Source: Leptolyngbya sp. NIES-3755
GTDB taxonomy: Bacteria; Cyanobacteriota; Cyanobacteriia; Leptolyngbyales; Leptolyngbyaceae
DNA: 64,000 nt
Assembly: GCA_001548435.1 (NCBI GenBank)
Contig: AP017308.1
Location: 1,001,030-1,065,029 of the forward strand
Direction of reading: 5' to 3'
The notes below the pieces were generated by a model. That model saw only the letters and a list, made by a program, of their open reading frames with translations. It was not told the origin of the DNA and searched no databases. The translations under genes and the position numbers were made by a program. This document shows positions 52,630 to 61,408 of the stretch, piece after piece. Within the stretch, counting starts at the first letter, position 1. Each line of letters starts with the position of its first letter.

Positions 52630-53001
52630 ATGGGTTGGTTACAAAGACTTTTTGGACAAGAGAAGCCCGCAAACCCTCAACAGGCGGTGAGCGGTCAGGC
52701 GGCTCCGGAGGCAGTGGCATCTGCCCCTGCGGAGGCTCAAGTGGGCGGTACGATCGCGCCTGAACGGGTGGGATTGAATGGTGAGTATGACCAAAGTGGT
52801 TTGGCGAAGCGCGTGGCGTTGGCGTTTGACCAAGATCCTCAGTTGGATGATGTGAATACGCTTTGGGTGGCGCAGTTGGGAACGACTGTGGTGCTGAAAG
52901 GGAGTGTTCCAAGTCAAGATGTTTTGACCAAGATGGTGCAGGTTGCCAGCGGCGTGAATGGTGCACAATCTGTCGATACAAATCAGGTTCAGGTCAGCTA
53001 G
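52630..53001 (+). CDS. BON-domain protein
   Basis: A 123-residue protein. The first 50 residues are disordered (KPANPQQAVSGQAAPEAVAS). The BON domain follows: GLAKRVALAFDQDPQLDD, WVAQLGTTVVLKGSVPSQD and the ending VQVASGVNGAQSVDTNQVQV. BON domains bind lipid or other ligands at membranes. There is no signal peptide, although the start MGWLQRLFGQEK is typical of cytoplasmic cyanobacterial BON/LysM proteins. ATG at 52630 chosen as the family start; a longer frame begins at 52564. Confidence 0.85.
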   Translation: MGWLQRLFGQEKPANPQQAVSGQAAPEAVASAPAEAQVGGTIAPERVGLNGEYDQSGLAKRVALAFDQDPQLDDVNTLWVAQLGTTVVLKGSVPSQDVLTKMVQVASGVNGAQSVDTNQVQVS

Positions 53002-53020
53002 TTTGAGCGCTGAATGATTG

Positions 53021-53055
53021 AAGACCTCCAGCTTGTTTCAGAGTTGGAGGTCTTT
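53021..53055. terminator. Hairpin terminator
   Basis: AAGACCTCCA (53021-53030) pairs perfectly with TGGAGGTCTT (53045-53054), a 10-bp stem with a 14-base loop. It sits between the convergent BON gene and the exported-protein gene, so it probably ends both. Confidence 0.8.
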
Positions 53056-53074
53056 AGTATGGGAAAAGTTTGTT

Positions 53075-53515
53075 TTACAATTTGGCTTTTTCTGGGCAGA
53101 AATGCTTTGGAGCGATCGACATCATCACGAGAAATTCCTGTCTTAGCTCTTTTGCTGTGGTCTGAGTGTCTTTAGAAGTGGGTTGACGGTTTCGGGCGAT
53201 CAATTCAGCGACCGCATCCATTGTGTCGGATTCTGGAGTACCGCCATTTCGTAGATATTTACAGTAGGTGAGAGCGCTTTCGATCCGCCAATTTAGCATT
53301 GTTCTCCAGCGTTCTACGGCGGTTGGATCAGTGGATGCGATCGCAGAAGTTCGTCCAAATGCAGCTTGGTGAACTCGCTCAAATTCGGTTAAATACTCCA
53401 TTGAGCGTCGATGCAATTCCGGATTTTTTGTAGGTTCGTTGGCAAGTCCTTTGGATGGAAGCGCGATCGCGGAAATGGCTAAGCCTGCAAGACCGAGAAC
53501 AAGAGTCTTTTTCAT
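53075..53515 (-). CDS. Exported protein of unknown function
   Basis: A 146-residue protein with a clear signal peptide (MKKTLVLGLAGLAISAIALP, cleaved near KGLA-NE). The mature part is helical and polar (HRRSMEYLTEFERVHQAAFG; ERWRTMLNWRIESALTYCKY) with two Cys. I recognise no domain. GGAGAG lies just before the ATG at 53515, supporting this start over a TTG at 53527. Single gene. Confidence 0.7.
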   Translation of the reverse strand: MKKTLVLGLAGLAISAIALPSKGLANEPTKNPELHRRSMEYLTEFERVHQAAFGRTSAIASTDPTAVERWRTMLNWRIESALTYCKYLRNGGTPESDTMDAVAELIARNRQPTSKDTQTTAKELRQEFLVMMSIAPKHFCPEKAKL

Positions 53516-53581
53516 AAATCTCTCCAAAAAGCTCTCTCATCTTGCAAGCCAAAGCGATTGACGAAATCCGTGTTTGCTAGG

Positions 53582-53632
53582 AAATCATTCGGCAGGTAAG
53601 GGAGTAAAGCCGTTAATCCTGCCGAATGATTT
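53582..53632. terminator. Strong hairpin downstream of the phosphohexomutase gene
   Basis: AAATCATTCGGCAGG (53582-53596) pairs perfectly with CCTGCCGAATGATTT (53618-53632), a 15-bp stem with a 21-base loop. It starts 3 bp past the stop at 53636 on the minus strand. It is one of the most stable hairpins in the window and may also protect the mRNA 3' end. Confidence 0.75.
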
Positions 53633-53635
53633 CTG

Positions 53636-55081
53636 TTAGCTTGCCCAGTCTTTTGCCCAATTTAGAGTTTGGTGAACTTGCTCGATCGATGACGCTTCAC
53701 AGTACAAACGCAAGACAGGTTCCGTTCCACTAAAGCGAATCAAGAGCCAGCTTTGATCTTCTAATCGGAATTTGTAACCGTCATCGGTTTGGCAATTGAC
53801 TACGGTTCTGCCAGCGATCGCTTGCGGAGGTTGCGTTTTCAATTGCTCTAACAATTTGGCGCGAACTTCCATGCTGGCAAGCGGGAGATCGATGCGATCG
53901 TATTCTGCCGAAAATCCTGCTCTCTTTTGCAAACGACGATAGAGTTCGCCTAAATCGGTTCCAGTTTGAACCACAGTTTCGAGGACGTACAAAGCAGAGA
54001 GTAACGCATCCCGTTCTGGAATGTGATGTCCGTAGCCGATTCCGCCGGATTCTTCGCCGCCCAGTAACACTTTCGTTTCGAGCATACGATCGGCAATGTA
54101 CTTGTACCCGATCGGGGTTTCATACACAGGCAATCCGTAGAGTTTTGCAACCAAGGGCATCAGATCTGAACCGCTCACAGTTTTGACAAATTCACCTGTA
54201 AAGCCTTTGTCTACTAAGTGTTCGAGCAAGATCGGAATCAGAATTTGAGAACTGAGGAAATTCCCTTTTGCATCGACCGCGCCTACTCGATCGGCATCTC
54301 CATCAAATACCAATCCAACCGCTAAACTGTTGCCATCAAAGTTCTGGATGGTGTGGAGAATTTTGGGAAGATACTTTGGTAAAGGTTCCGGTGCGCCACC
54401 TTCAAACAGAGGATCGCGATCGCTGTTCAGTTCATGAATTTCAACTCCAAGCAATCTCGATAATCCAGTCGCCGCTGCTCCGTGCATGACATCCGCGAAT
54501 ACAGTGACTTTTCCTTGCTCGATCGCACTTTTGATTGCAGAGGTATCGACCAGCGATCGGAGTCCTTCACAGTAACTTTCCCAAGGATCGAAGGTCGTGA
54601 ATGTTCCGGGTGTCTCTTCAGTCGCAGGTTCGTTCTTTGCGAGTAATGCTTCGATCTTTTTCGTGACTTCGGGTGGAACTGATCCCCCGTGAGCGCTTTT
54701 GACTTTCAAGCCTGAATAGTTCCCAGGATTATGGCTTGCAGTAATGACGATCGCGCCTAACGCATTCAGTTTTTTAGCAGCCCAACTAAAGGCGGGAGTC
54801 GGAGCAAAACTTTCAGAAAACAGAATATCAAAGCCAATTCTGCGGATTGATTCTGCCGCAGTTCGGGCGAACTCTTCGGATAAGAAACGGCGATCGTAAC
54901 CCACGATCACAGTATTGCTCCCGGTTTCTGCACCGTACACTTCAGACAGAACTTGAGCCGCGATCGGAGCGACTTTCATCACTCGATCGAAGGTAAAATC
55001 AGCAGCAATCACGCCGCGCCAGCCATCCGTACCAAACTGAATCGGGTTAATCGTTGTAATCGTCATCGGCGCGTGAGCCAT
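53636..55081 (-). CDS. Phosphoglucomutase/phosphomannomutase family enzyme
   Basis: A 481-residue alpha-D-phosphohexomutase. The four-domain signatures are present: FGTDGWRGVIAADFT, the phospho-Ser loop ITASHNPGNYSG with Ser116, the metal loop VFDGDADRVGAVD, the sugar-specificity loop GGEESGGIGYGHHIPERDAL, and the phosphate-binding end RFSGTEPVLRLYCE. The specificity loop (GEESGG) fits glucose or mannose phosphate; I would not separate them here. It feeds glycogen and polysaccharide synthesis. ATG at 55081 follows GAGGAG at 9-base spacing. It is divergent from the MFS gene at 55311. Confidence 0.93.
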   Translation of the reverse strand: MAHAPMTITTINPIQFGTDGWRGVIAADFTFDRVMKVAPIAAQVLSEVYGAETGSNTVIVGYDRRFLSEEFARTAAESIRRIGFDILFSESFAPTPAFSWAAKKLNALGAIVITASHNPGNYSGLKVKSAHGGSVPPEVTKKIEALLAKNEPATEETPGTFTTFDPWESYCEGLRSLVDTSAIKSAIEQGKVTVFADVMHGAAATGLSRLLGVEIHELNSDRDPLFEGGAPEPLPKYLPKILHTIQNFDGNSLAVGLVFDGDADRVGAVDAKGNFLSSQILIPILLEHLVDKGFTGEFVKTVSGSDLMPLVAKLYGLPVYETPIGYKYIADRMLETKVLLGGEESGGIGYGHHIPERDALLSALYVLETVVQTGTDLGELYRRLQKRAGFSAEYDRIDLPLASMEVRAKLLEQLKTQPPQAIAGRTVVNCQTDDGYKFRLEDQSWLLIRFSGTEPVLRLYCEASSIEQVHQTLNWAKDWAS

Positions 55082-55208
55082 GAGCGCATTCTCCTCAGCA
55101 AAACAAAGGGGTTCGGGACACAAACCAGTTTAACGGGGATAGTTTAGAGTCAATCGAGTTTTTTCATCTTTCCTCTGTCTCTTTACAAAGCGTCTCTACT
55201 TTTCCAGG

Positions 55209-55285
55209 ACAATTCAGCAATTGTTCTTAGTTGATTGTCTACCTCTCGAAAGACGTATTTCTGCAAAAGAAGAATCTGCTATACT
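55209..55285 (+). promoter_or_regulatory. Operator-like inverted repeat and -10 before the MFS gene
   Basis: ACAATT (55209-55214) and AATTGT (55219-55224) are perfect inverted arms spaced 4 bp. TATACT at 55280-55285 is a good -10 element, 26 bp before the ATG, but its -35 partner is weak. A weak -35 plus an operator suggests an activator- or repressor-controlled transporter gene. No regulator gene is adjacent. Confidence 0.4.
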
Positions 55286-55310
55286 CCTCGCTATTGTTTG
55301 AATATAGACT

Positions 55311-56474
55311 ATGCGAACTTCGTTAGTTTGGATGATGGCGATCGCGTCAGGGGCATCGGTCGCGAATTTGTACTACAATCAGCCGCTTTTAGCGAAGATT
55401 GCTCATCAGTTTGGGGTGTCGGCTGCGGAGGTGGGAGCAATTCCCATGTTGACGCAGATGGGATATGCGATCGGAGTGTTATTAATTGTGCCATTGGGCG
55501 ATCGATTAGAGCGGCGACGATTGATTGTGATCATGACGATCTGTAGTGCGATCGCGCTTTTGGTAGCCGCAACCGCGACAGATTTGATTTGGATGAGCGT
55601 GGCGAGTTTTGCGATCGGGGTCAGTGCAGTATCGGCTCAGATTCTTGTTCCATTTGCAGCCCAATTGTGTGAACCTGCACAGCGGGGAAAAGTGGTTGGA
55701 ATGGTGATGAGTGGATTGTTTATTGGCATTTTGGTGGCGCGGACTGTGAGCGGATTTGTGGGGCAGCGATTCGGGTGGCAAGCGATGTATTGGTTGGGAA
55801 GTGGAGCAATGATTGTTTTAGCGATCGTGCTTTCTAAACAGCTACCGCGCTATCAATCGAGCTTGAAAATGGCGTATCCCGCATTACTACGATCGATGTT
55901 CGGTTTGATCCAACGAGAGCCAGCCCTTCAGATTTCATCTTGGATTGGAGCGATGTCGTTTGGAGCATTTAGCGTGTTCTGGAGTACGCTTGTGTTTCTA
56001 TTAGCTCAGCCACCTTATCGGTATGGAAGTGATGTCGCGGGATTGTTTGGATTGATCGGAGTCGTGGGAGCATTAGCAGCTCCGATCGTGGGAAGAATTG
56101 CCGATCGTAGGAGTCCAGGATTTACAGTTCAGCTAGGAATTCTGATGACGACCAGTTCGTTTTTAGTGTTCTGGATTTTTGGGAAGCAATTACTGGGATT
56201 GATTCTGGGCGTGATTCTCTTAGATTTGGGGGTGCAAACGACGCAGATTTCTAATCAAGCGACGATCTATCGATTGCCTGCTGAATTTCATAGTCGGTTG
56301 AATGCAATGTACATCATGCTTTACTTTGTCGGTGGCGCATTGGGATCGTACTTAGGAACTTCGGCTTGGAATCGGGCACAGTGGAATGGCGTTTGTGCGA
56401 TCGGGTTTGTGATGATGTTGTCGGCTTGGTGTGGATTGTTCTGGCGACAACAGCGATTAAAGAATGTTGCATGA
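55311..56474 (+). CDS. MFS transporter, sugar/drug efflux type
   Basis: A 387-residue major facilitator protein with 12 predicted membrane helices. The start WMMAIASGASVANLYYNQPL with the NLYYNQPLL motif is typical of a widespread exporter subgroup. Motif A between helices 2 and 3 is GDRLERRRLI, and the second half shows a related GRIADRRSPG. Substrate unknown; relatives export drugs or small organics. Single gene with an operator-like site upstream. No close partner downstream, since the next gene starts 63 bp later and may be co-transcribed. Confidence 0.92.
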   Translation: MRTSLVWMMAIASGASVANLYYNQPLLAKIAHQFGVSAAEVGAIPMLTQMGYAIGVLLIVPLGDRLERRRLIVIMTICSAIALLVAATATDLIWMSVASFAIGVSAVSAQILVPFAAQLCEPAQRGKVVGMVMSGLFIGILVARTVSGFVGQRFGWQAMYWLGSGAMIVLAIVLSKQLPRYQSSLKMAYPALLRSMFGLIQREPALQISSWIGAMSFGAFSVFWSTLVFLLAQPPYRYGSDVAGLFGLIGVVGALAAPIVGRIADRRSPGFTVQLGILMTTSSFLVFWIFGKQLLGLILGVILLDLGVQTTQISNQATIYRLPAEFHSRLNAMYIMLYFVGGALGSYLGTSAWNRAQWNGVCAIGFVMMLSAWCGLFWRQQRLKNVA

Positions 56475-56537
56475 CAAACAATTGAAAGTGATTTTTTCGA
56501 TTCATACTGGTAACAATGCGCTGAAGGAAGAGAAGCG

Positions 56538-57035
56538 ATGAATCCTGAACCGTCTGAGTTACCGATACTTTACCCGTGGGATCAAGGTGGCAAAGTGATG
56601 GAATTGCAGGAACTCTTGCGGGCACATGGATTTGAGGTCAGATTGAATGGAGACTTCGATCGATATACTGAAGCTGCCGTGAAAGCTTACCAACATCAGC
56701 AAGGATTGAGAATTGATGGGGTGGTTGGTGAAAAAACTTGGATGGCGTTAACTTCCTTAGTGCAACCTGGAACGCGATCGCTGAAATGTGGATGTTGGGG
56801 AGCGGATGTTTGTGAACTTCAAGGATTGTTATTAGTGCATGGATACAGCATTGCTCGGAGTCGAATGTTCGATGATGCGACAGAAGCAGCAGTGAGAGAT
56901 TTTCAGGAGCGATCGCGTTTACGGGTGACTGGAGTTGTAGATGCAACGACTTGGACATTTTTGAGAGGGCGTGGACTCTCTACACCGCCCCCGAAGCAGA
57001 ATCGTTGGATCATGAATCCGCGTAAATGGTGGTAA
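56538..57035 (+). CDS. Peptidoglycan-binding protein with two PGB-1 domains
   Basis: A 165-residue protein made of two PG_binding_1 domains: residues of about 14-70 (GGKVMELQELLRAHGFEVRL, FDRYTEAAVKAYQHQQGLRI, DGVVGEKTWMAL) and 80-145 (GADVCELQGLLLVHGYSI, FDDATEAAVRDFQERSRLRV, GVVDATTWTFL). There is no signal peptide and no catalytic domain, so cell-wall binding must rely on unusual export or the domains serve an intracellular role. The C-terminus is basic (KQNRWIMNPRKWW). Purine-rich GGAAGAG precedes the ATG. Confidence 0.88.
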   Translation: MNPEPSELPILYPWDQGGKVMELQELLRAHGFEVRLNGDFDRYTEAAVKAYQHQQGLRIDGVVGEKTWMALTSLVQPGTRSLKCGCWGADVCELQGLLLVHGYSIARSRMFDDATEAAVRDFQERSRLRVTGVVDATTWTFLRGRGLSTPPPKQNRWIMNPRKWW

Positions 57036-57123
57036 GCGCCACGATTTTGGCTAAAGAAAAGACGGAATCGCTATGATCGGGAGCGAAGAGAGTCGATAGA
57101 GCCGATTAGGGAGCCTGAGATCG

Positions 57124-58458
57124 ATGCTGAGTGCGGGTGAAGTACTATACGATCGCTATCAACTAAAGGAAAAGTTAGGTCATGGAGCCGGACGACAAAC
57201 TTGGCTGGCAAGCGATCAATCGATGAATTCTGAGCCTGTGGTTCTGAAGCTCTTAGCCTTTGGAGAACAATCGCAGTGGGATGATCTCAAACTCTTCGAG
57301 CGCGAATCGCAAATCTTAAGACAGCTTGATCATCTGAAAATTCCGAAATGTCGGGATTCGTTCTCGATCGACGATCGTATTCTCTGGTTCGGATTAGTCC
57401 AAGACTATATTCCTGGAACTTCACTGAAACAATTAATTCAAGACGGCAAACGATTTTCAGAAGTAGAAGCGCGGAAAATAGCGATCGAGGTTCTCACAAT
57501 TCTGCGCGATTTGCACAGTCTCAATCCGGTCATTCTGCACCGCGATATCAAACCGAGCAATCTGATTCTAGGAGCCGATCAGCAGATTTATTTAGTCGAT
57601 TTTGGAGCCGTTCAAGATCGTCCAACTGTTGAAGGAACGACGTTTACAGTAGTTGGAACTTATGGCTATACGCCGATCGAACAATTTGGTGGTCGTGCTG
57701 TTCCTAGTTCTGATCTCTATGCGTTAGGCGCAACATTGATTCATTTACTCACGGGAGTATGTCCAGCAGATTTACCCCAAAAACAACTTAGAATTCAATG
57801 GCGTAATCTAGTAACAATCTCTCCAATGTTGGCAGATTGGATCGATCAACTGACTCATCCCGATTTAGAACAGCGATTTCAATCTGCGGCTCAAGCACTT
57901 GATCAGTTGTATTCAGAAAGTCCGGTTTCTACTGTATCGATCGAGCGTCCGAAAAATACGCGAGTTCAATTATTACGATCGAAAAAACGTCTAGAAATTA
58001 TCATTCCGAAGAACGCTCAGGAAGATGATTCTCGCTCAGAAATACTAGGGCTAATTATGGCAGGTGTAGCACTTCCGCTTCTGATGTTTGCTGCTCCGAT
58101 GTTTGTATTGATGCTGATTGCAGGCGCATTGAGTTCTGCAAGCTGGATTCTGATTTTGGGATTAGTCGTTTTCTTTCTGTTCATCAATCCCAAATTTCAG
58201 CGGACTTATGTGAAGTTCGATCGCCGAGAATTCGTGGTAGAAACTCAGCGATTCAATACCATGAGCAATCGAATGACGGGAATTACTCGCGATATTCGGG
58301 AAGTTCGACGCGACTCGAATGGACTAATCACAATCACGTCAGGTCCGTATCGAACTGGATATCGGTTGCATCAATTTGGCGAAGAACTCACCGATTTCGA
58401 GCGGGCTTGGGTCCTGAAAGAAATTCGATCGTGGCTCAAACTGAAATCGAATTCTTAA
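57124..58458 (+). CDS. Serine/threonine protein kinase with a C-terminal membrane region
   Basis: A 444-residue kinase. Residues of about 10-270 form the kinase domain: LGHGAGRQTWLAS (degenerate glycine loop), VVLKLL with the ATP Lys, HRDIKPSN with Asp141, DFG Asp159, and GTYGYTPIEQFGGRAVPSSD. Two membrane segments lie near 312-330 and 335-355 (LIMAGVALPLLMFAAPMFVL; WILILGLVVFFLF), and a soluble tail (FDRREFVVETQRFNTMSNRM) ends the protein. The tail resembles a PH-like or DUF region of other cyanobacterial kinases. It is paralogous to the shorter kinase at 1257-2081. GGGAG lies 10 bp before the ATG. Confidence 0.92.
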   Translation: MLSAGEVLYDRYQLKEKLGHGAGRQTWLASDQSMNSEPVVLKLLAFGEQSQWDDLKLFERESQILRQLDHLKIPKCRDSFSIDDRILWFGLVQDYIPGTSLKQLIQDGKRFSEVEARKIAIEVLTILRDLHSLNPVILHRDIKPSNLILGADQQIYLVDFGAVQDRPTVEGTTFTVVGTYGYTPIEQFGGRAVPSSDLYALGATLIHLLTGVCPADLPQKQLRIQWRNLVTISPMLADWIDQLTHPDLEQRFQSAAQALDQLYSESPVSTVSIERPKNTRVQLLRSKKRLEIIIPKNAQEDDSRSEILGLIMAGVALPLLMFAAPMFVLMLIAGALSSASWILILGLVVFFLFINPKFQRTYVKFDRREFVVETQRFNTMSNRMTGITRDIREVRRDSNGLITITSGPYRTGYRLHQFGEELTDFERAWVLKEIRSWLKLKSNS

Positions 58459-58524
58459 ATCCTTTGTTAAGTTCCGCAAAGATGGGAGAATAGATCGAAT
58501 CCAAAAACTCATCGATCGCACATC

Positions 58525-58860
58525 ATGGCAGAAATTCAATTTTCAAGAGGCATTACCGAGAACGTGATTCCCGATGTTCGTCTGACTCGCTCGAAAGACG
58601 GCAGCAACGGAACTGCAACTTTTATTTTTGATAAACCCAAAGCATTAGAAGCAGAAAATACCGATAGCATTACCGGGATGTACATGATCGATGAGGAAGG
58701 CGAAATCCTCACCCGCGAAGTAAAAGCAAAATTTATCAATGGTCAACCCGCAGCCCTTGAAGCGTTGTACATTATGAAATCCGTCGAAGATTGGGATCGC
58801 TTTATGCGGTTTATGGATCGCTACGCAGAATCAAACGGTCTAGGCTTTACTAAGTCCTAA
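58525..58860 (+). CDS. psb28: Photosystem II assembly factor Psb28
   Basis: A 111-residue Psb28, which associates transiently with PSII assembly intermediates around CP47 on the cytoplasmic side of the thylakoid and protects unfinished reaction centres. The full family is visible: [20 protein letters not shown], then [51 protein letters not shown] and [17 protein letters not shown]. Its stop overlaps the ATG of moaB (TAATG at 58858-58862), so translation is coupled to molybdenum cofactor synthesis. Confidence 0.97.
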   Translation: MAEIQFSRGITENVIPDVRLTRSKDGSNGTATFIFDKPKALEAENTDSITGMYMIDEEGEILTREVKAKFINGQPAALEALYIMKSVEDWDRFMRFMDRYAESNGLGFTKS

Positions 58861-59342
58861 TGCAACCTCATCCCGACGATCGACAAATTTCTGTTTCTTG
58901 TGCTGTGATTACCGTGAGCGACACTCGCACAAGAGAAACCGATCGTAGTGGTCAATTGATCCAACAGCTTCTAGAACAATCGGGACATACGATCGCATAC
59001 TACGCGATCGTTCCCGATGAACCGGATCAGATTCGATCGCAATTAGAGCTTGATACTGAGGCAATTATTTTGAGCGGTGGAACTGGAATCGCACCGAGAG
59101 ATACAACTTACGACGCGATCGAACAACTGCTTGAAAAAACACTTCCAGGATTCGGGGAGATCTTCAGATCTCTTAGCTACGCCGAAATTGGATCAAGAGC
59201 AATGACATCAAGAGCGATCGCGGGTGTTTATTCAGGTAAATTAATTTTTTCGCTTCCTGGCTCATCAAACGCGGTGAAACTCGCCGTAGAGAAGTTGATT
59301 TTGCCGGAACTCGTGCATTTAGTGACGCTACTGAAAGGTTAA
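58860..59342 (+). CDS. moaB: Molybdenum cofactor biosynthesis protein B
   Basis: A 160-residue MoaB/MogA family protein, acting in molybdopterin adenylation. Signatures are [40 protein letters not shown] and [20 protein letters not shown], followed by [18 protein letters not shown]. The Asp in the SGGTG region and ARDTT-like motif match substrate-binding residues. It is translated from an ATG overlapping psb28's stop. Other moa genes are not in the window. Ends overlapping the convergent coiled-coil gene by 4 bp. Confidence 0.94.
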   Translation: MQPHPDDRQISVSCAVITVSDTRTRETDRSGQLIQQLLEQSGHTIAYYAIVPDEPDQIRSQLELDTEAIILSGGTGIAPRDTTYDAIEQLLEKTLPGFGEIFRSLSYAEIGSRAMTSRAIAGVYSGKLIFSLPGSSNAVKLAVEKLILPELVHLVTLLKG

Positions 59343-59773
59343 GTCGATCGACGATCTTGAATCAGCGTTTCAACGATTCCAACTAATCGATCGATGTTAC
59401 GTTCTTGTCGTTCAGATACAGCTTTAAGTTCGGTAAAGCTCGATCGGACTTCAGCAAAACTTGATCGAATTTCAGTAAAACCGCGCTCGACCGTCTCCCG
59501 CAACTCACTTACGCCCTCTCGCAACTCACTTACGCCCTCTCGCAACTCACTTACGCCCTCTCGCAACTCACTTACGCCCTCTCGCAACTCAGCTACGCCC
59601 TCTCGCAACTCAGCTACGCTTTCTCGCGTTCCATTTCGTAATTCAGTGACACTCTCCCTTAAGTCAATGACACTCGCTTGCATTCCCATCCGCAGTTCGG
59701 TAATAGTCTCGGTCATGCGCCCGACCTGATCGATCAGAATTTCGATTTTTTCGCTATCGTTCAGTTCAGACAT
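59339..59773 (-). CDS. Heptad-repeat coiled-coil protein
   Basis: A 144-residue, almost entirely coiled-coil protein. The middle is six 7-residue repeats of the type [14 protein letters not shown], one heptad each, from near residue 50 to 91. They are framed by [20 protein letters not shown] and [20 protein letters not shown]. The N-terminus has [19 protein letters not shown] and the C-terminus [14 protein letters not shown]. It has no membrane segment or catalytic domain. Similar short coiled-coil proteins are frequent in cyanobacteria and are of unknown role. The DNA repeat makes length variation likely. Confidence 0.72.
   Translation of the reverse strand: MSELNDSEKIEILIDQVGRMTETITELRMGMQASVIDLRESVTELRNGTRESVAELREGVAELREGVSELREGVSELREGVSELREGVSELRETVERGFTEIRSSFAEVRSSFTELKAVSERQERNIDRLVGIVETLIQDRRST
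59499..59624. repeat. Tandem repeat of 21-bp units
   Basis: Six consecutive 21-bp units. The first four read CGCAACTCACTTACGCCCTCT with little or no variation, and the last two carry AGCTACGC in place of CTTACGC. They encode the ELREGVS heptads of the minus-strand coiled-coil protein. Confidence 0.93.
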
Positions 59774-59840
59774 ACAGGCATCCCAAATTCGGCGAGCTTG
59801 AGTATATCACCTACATATCGTGAGAAAAATAAATTTCGGC

Positions 59841-59870
59841 TTATCGCTCGACCCGACTAGGCACTATACT
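59841..59870 (+). promoter_or_regulatory. Candidate rpsD promoter
   Basis: TATACT at 59865-59870 is a good -10 element and TTATCG at 59841-59846 a weak -35 with 18-bp spacing, 43 bp before the ATG. The leader ends in GAGGAA at good distance from the start. Confidence 0.45.
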
Positions 59871-59912
59871 AGGAAAGTTGTTTAAATCTTCGAGTCAAAC
59901 GAGGAACGTTCA

Positions 59913-60521
59913 ATGTCGCGATATCGAGGACCCCGCCTCCGAATCACCCGTCGTCTGGGAGAATTACCCGGACTGACGCGAAAATCCGCTCGTCGAGCTT
60001 ATCCGCCTGGACAACACGGACAAGCTCGTAAAAAACGCTCAGAATATGCGGTCCGTCTAGAAGAAAAGCAAAAACTGCGATTCAACTACGGTGTGAGCGA
60101 AAAACAACTGCTTCGCTATGTGCGGAAAGCGCGTCGTGCAGCAGGTTCGACCGGACAGGTTCTCTTACAACTGTTGGAAATGCGGTTGGATAATACCGTC
60201 TTCCGTTTAGGAATGGCTCCCACAATTCCGGGTGCCCGCCAGTTGGTGAATCACGGTCATGTGACTGTTAATGGTAAAGTTGTGGACATTCCAAGCTACA
60301 ACTGTCGTCCGGGAGATGTGGTTGCAGTTCGCGATCGCGATCGTTCTCGCAAGTTGGTCGAGGCGAATCTGCAATACCCTGGATTGTCAAACTTACCAAG
60401 TCATTTGGAGTTCGATAAGAACAAGATGACTGGAAAAGTGAATAGTGTGATCGATCGTGAATGGGTCGCACTGCAAATCAATGAACTGCTGGTCGTTGAG
60501 TATTACTCACGTCAAGCTTAG
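59913..60521 (+). CDS. rpsD: 30S ribosomal protein S4
   Basis: A 202-residue S4, an early 16S rRNA-binding protein that nucleates 30S assembly. The N-terminal domain is [20 protein letters not shown], lacking zinc Cys residues. The S4 domain lies near 90-155 ([40 protein letters not shown], then [20 protein letters not shown]). The length and C-terminus ([13 protein letters not shown]) are normal for cyanobacterial S4. It stands alone, as is usual for rpsD in cyanobacteria. A strong terminator follows. Confidence 0.97.
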   Translation: MSRYRGPRLRITRRLGELPGLTRKSARRAYPPGQHGQARKKRSEYAVRLEEKQKLRFNYGVSEKQLLRYVRKARRAAGSTGQVLLQLLEMRLDNTVFRLGMAPTIPGARQLVNHGHVTVNGKVVDIPSYNCRPGDVVAVRDRDRSRKLVEANLQYPGLSNLPSHLEFDKNKMTGKVNSVIDREWVALQINELLVVEYYSRQA

Positions 60522-60569
60522 GTCTTTGTCCGACATCGATATTCACCGCGGCAATTGAATATCTTAAAC

Positions 60570-60609
60570 AACCTCCCACGTTCCGTCAGCGTTGGGAGGT
60601 TTCGTTTTT
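60570..60609 (+). terminator. Rho-independent terminator of rpsD
   Basis: AACCTCCCA (60570-60578) pairs with TGGGAGGTT (60593-60601), with a 14-base loop, followed by TCGTTTTT. It also faces the convergent dioxygenase gene. Confidence 0.88.
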
Positions 60610-60619
60610 ACTGATTGAT

Positions 60620-61333
60620 CTAAACAGCTTGTAGCCCAATCTCAAAAGTTGCAGCGTAGCCCTGATTTGTTTTAGTTGGAGAAAGTAGTAGTTGATCTCC
60701 ACCATCTTGATAGATACCGTCTCGATCGTTTCTCACGGTTCGCTGTCCTCTCGTGGAATAGGGCGATCGAGCTTGAACTTGATCGGTTAGTGCATCATCA
60801 AAGTAAAGTTGTGAAGTAAATTCTTGATTTGCATTGCGAACTTTGAAATGGATATGCACTGTTCGACCTTGATACCAACCGGGATAGATTGTTAGAAATT
60901 CAACATTTCCATTGCTATCTGTCGTTTGATAGCCGCGTAGAAAGTTCTGTCCAGCGGTTTCACGAACGTCTGAGTAAGAGCCTGTTCCATCACAATGCCA
61001 AATATCGACGATCGCACCTTGAATCGGGGTACAACTGCGATCGCTGACCTGTGTAACTCGTAACTTTAATTGCAGTGGAACTCCTGCTTTCACGACACCG
61101 CTCTTACTATCTGAGCGAATATCAGAGCGATTCAGTCTTTCATCCACAAAATAAGGACCTTCGGTTTGCTCTGGGCGAACCACACAACCGGGAGAAGATT
61201 GTGCGATCGTATTGCTTGTCGATTGTGCAACGGTGTTTCTTTTAGGCAAACAACCCACAAGAAGCGCAAATGCAGTTGATCCAAAAAATCTGAGTGTGTT
61301 TCGGCGATTGATTAAACGATTTAGAATGCTCAT
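60620..61333 (-). CDS. Intradiol ring-cleavage dioxygenase, exported
   Basis: A 237-residue protein. The N-terminus (MSILNRLINRRNTLRFFGST then FALLVGC) looks like a twin-arginine or lipoprotein signal with Cys near residue 28. The dioxygenase domain follows: VRPEQTEGPYFVDERLNRS with the first Tyr ligand, GAIVDIWHCDGTGSYSD, GNVEFLTIYPGWYQGRTVHI with the second Tyr and two His, giving a complete iron(III) site (2 Tyr, 2 His). The family cleaves catechols between hydroxyls; the exported subgroup's substrate is not known. A start at 61366 would add 11 residues. The repeat-protein gene lies 76 bp upstream on the same strand. Confidence 0.9.
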   Translation of the reverse strand: MSILNRLINRRNTLRFFGSTAFALLVGCLPKRNTVAQSTSNTIAQSSPGCVVRPEQTEGPYFVDERLNRSDIRSDSKSGVVKAGVPLQLKLRVTQVSDRSCTPIQGAIVDIWHCDGTGSYSDVRETAGQNFLRGYQTTDSNGNVEFLTIYPGWYQGRTVHIHFKVRNANQEFTSQLYFDDALTDQVQARSPYSTRGQRTVRNDRDGIYQDGGDQLLLSPTKTNQGYAATFEIGLQAV

Positions 61334-61408
61334 AGTTTTGTTTGGTAGAGCGCCGAGAGCATCCATGTGAACACTCTCGGCAGTTTTAGAGAGAGTTAGC
61401 TTTGAAGA

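Noticed and set aside
59499-59624. Regular 21-bp repeats considered as a CRISPR array
   Set aside because: Units are directly adjacent with no variable spacers and encode heptads in frame; no cas genes are present.
59394-59729. Plus-strand frame of PSRNSLT-type repeats
   Set aside because: It is the antisense reading of the 21-bp repeat; the minus-strand frame gives a sensible coiled coil with non-repetitive ends.
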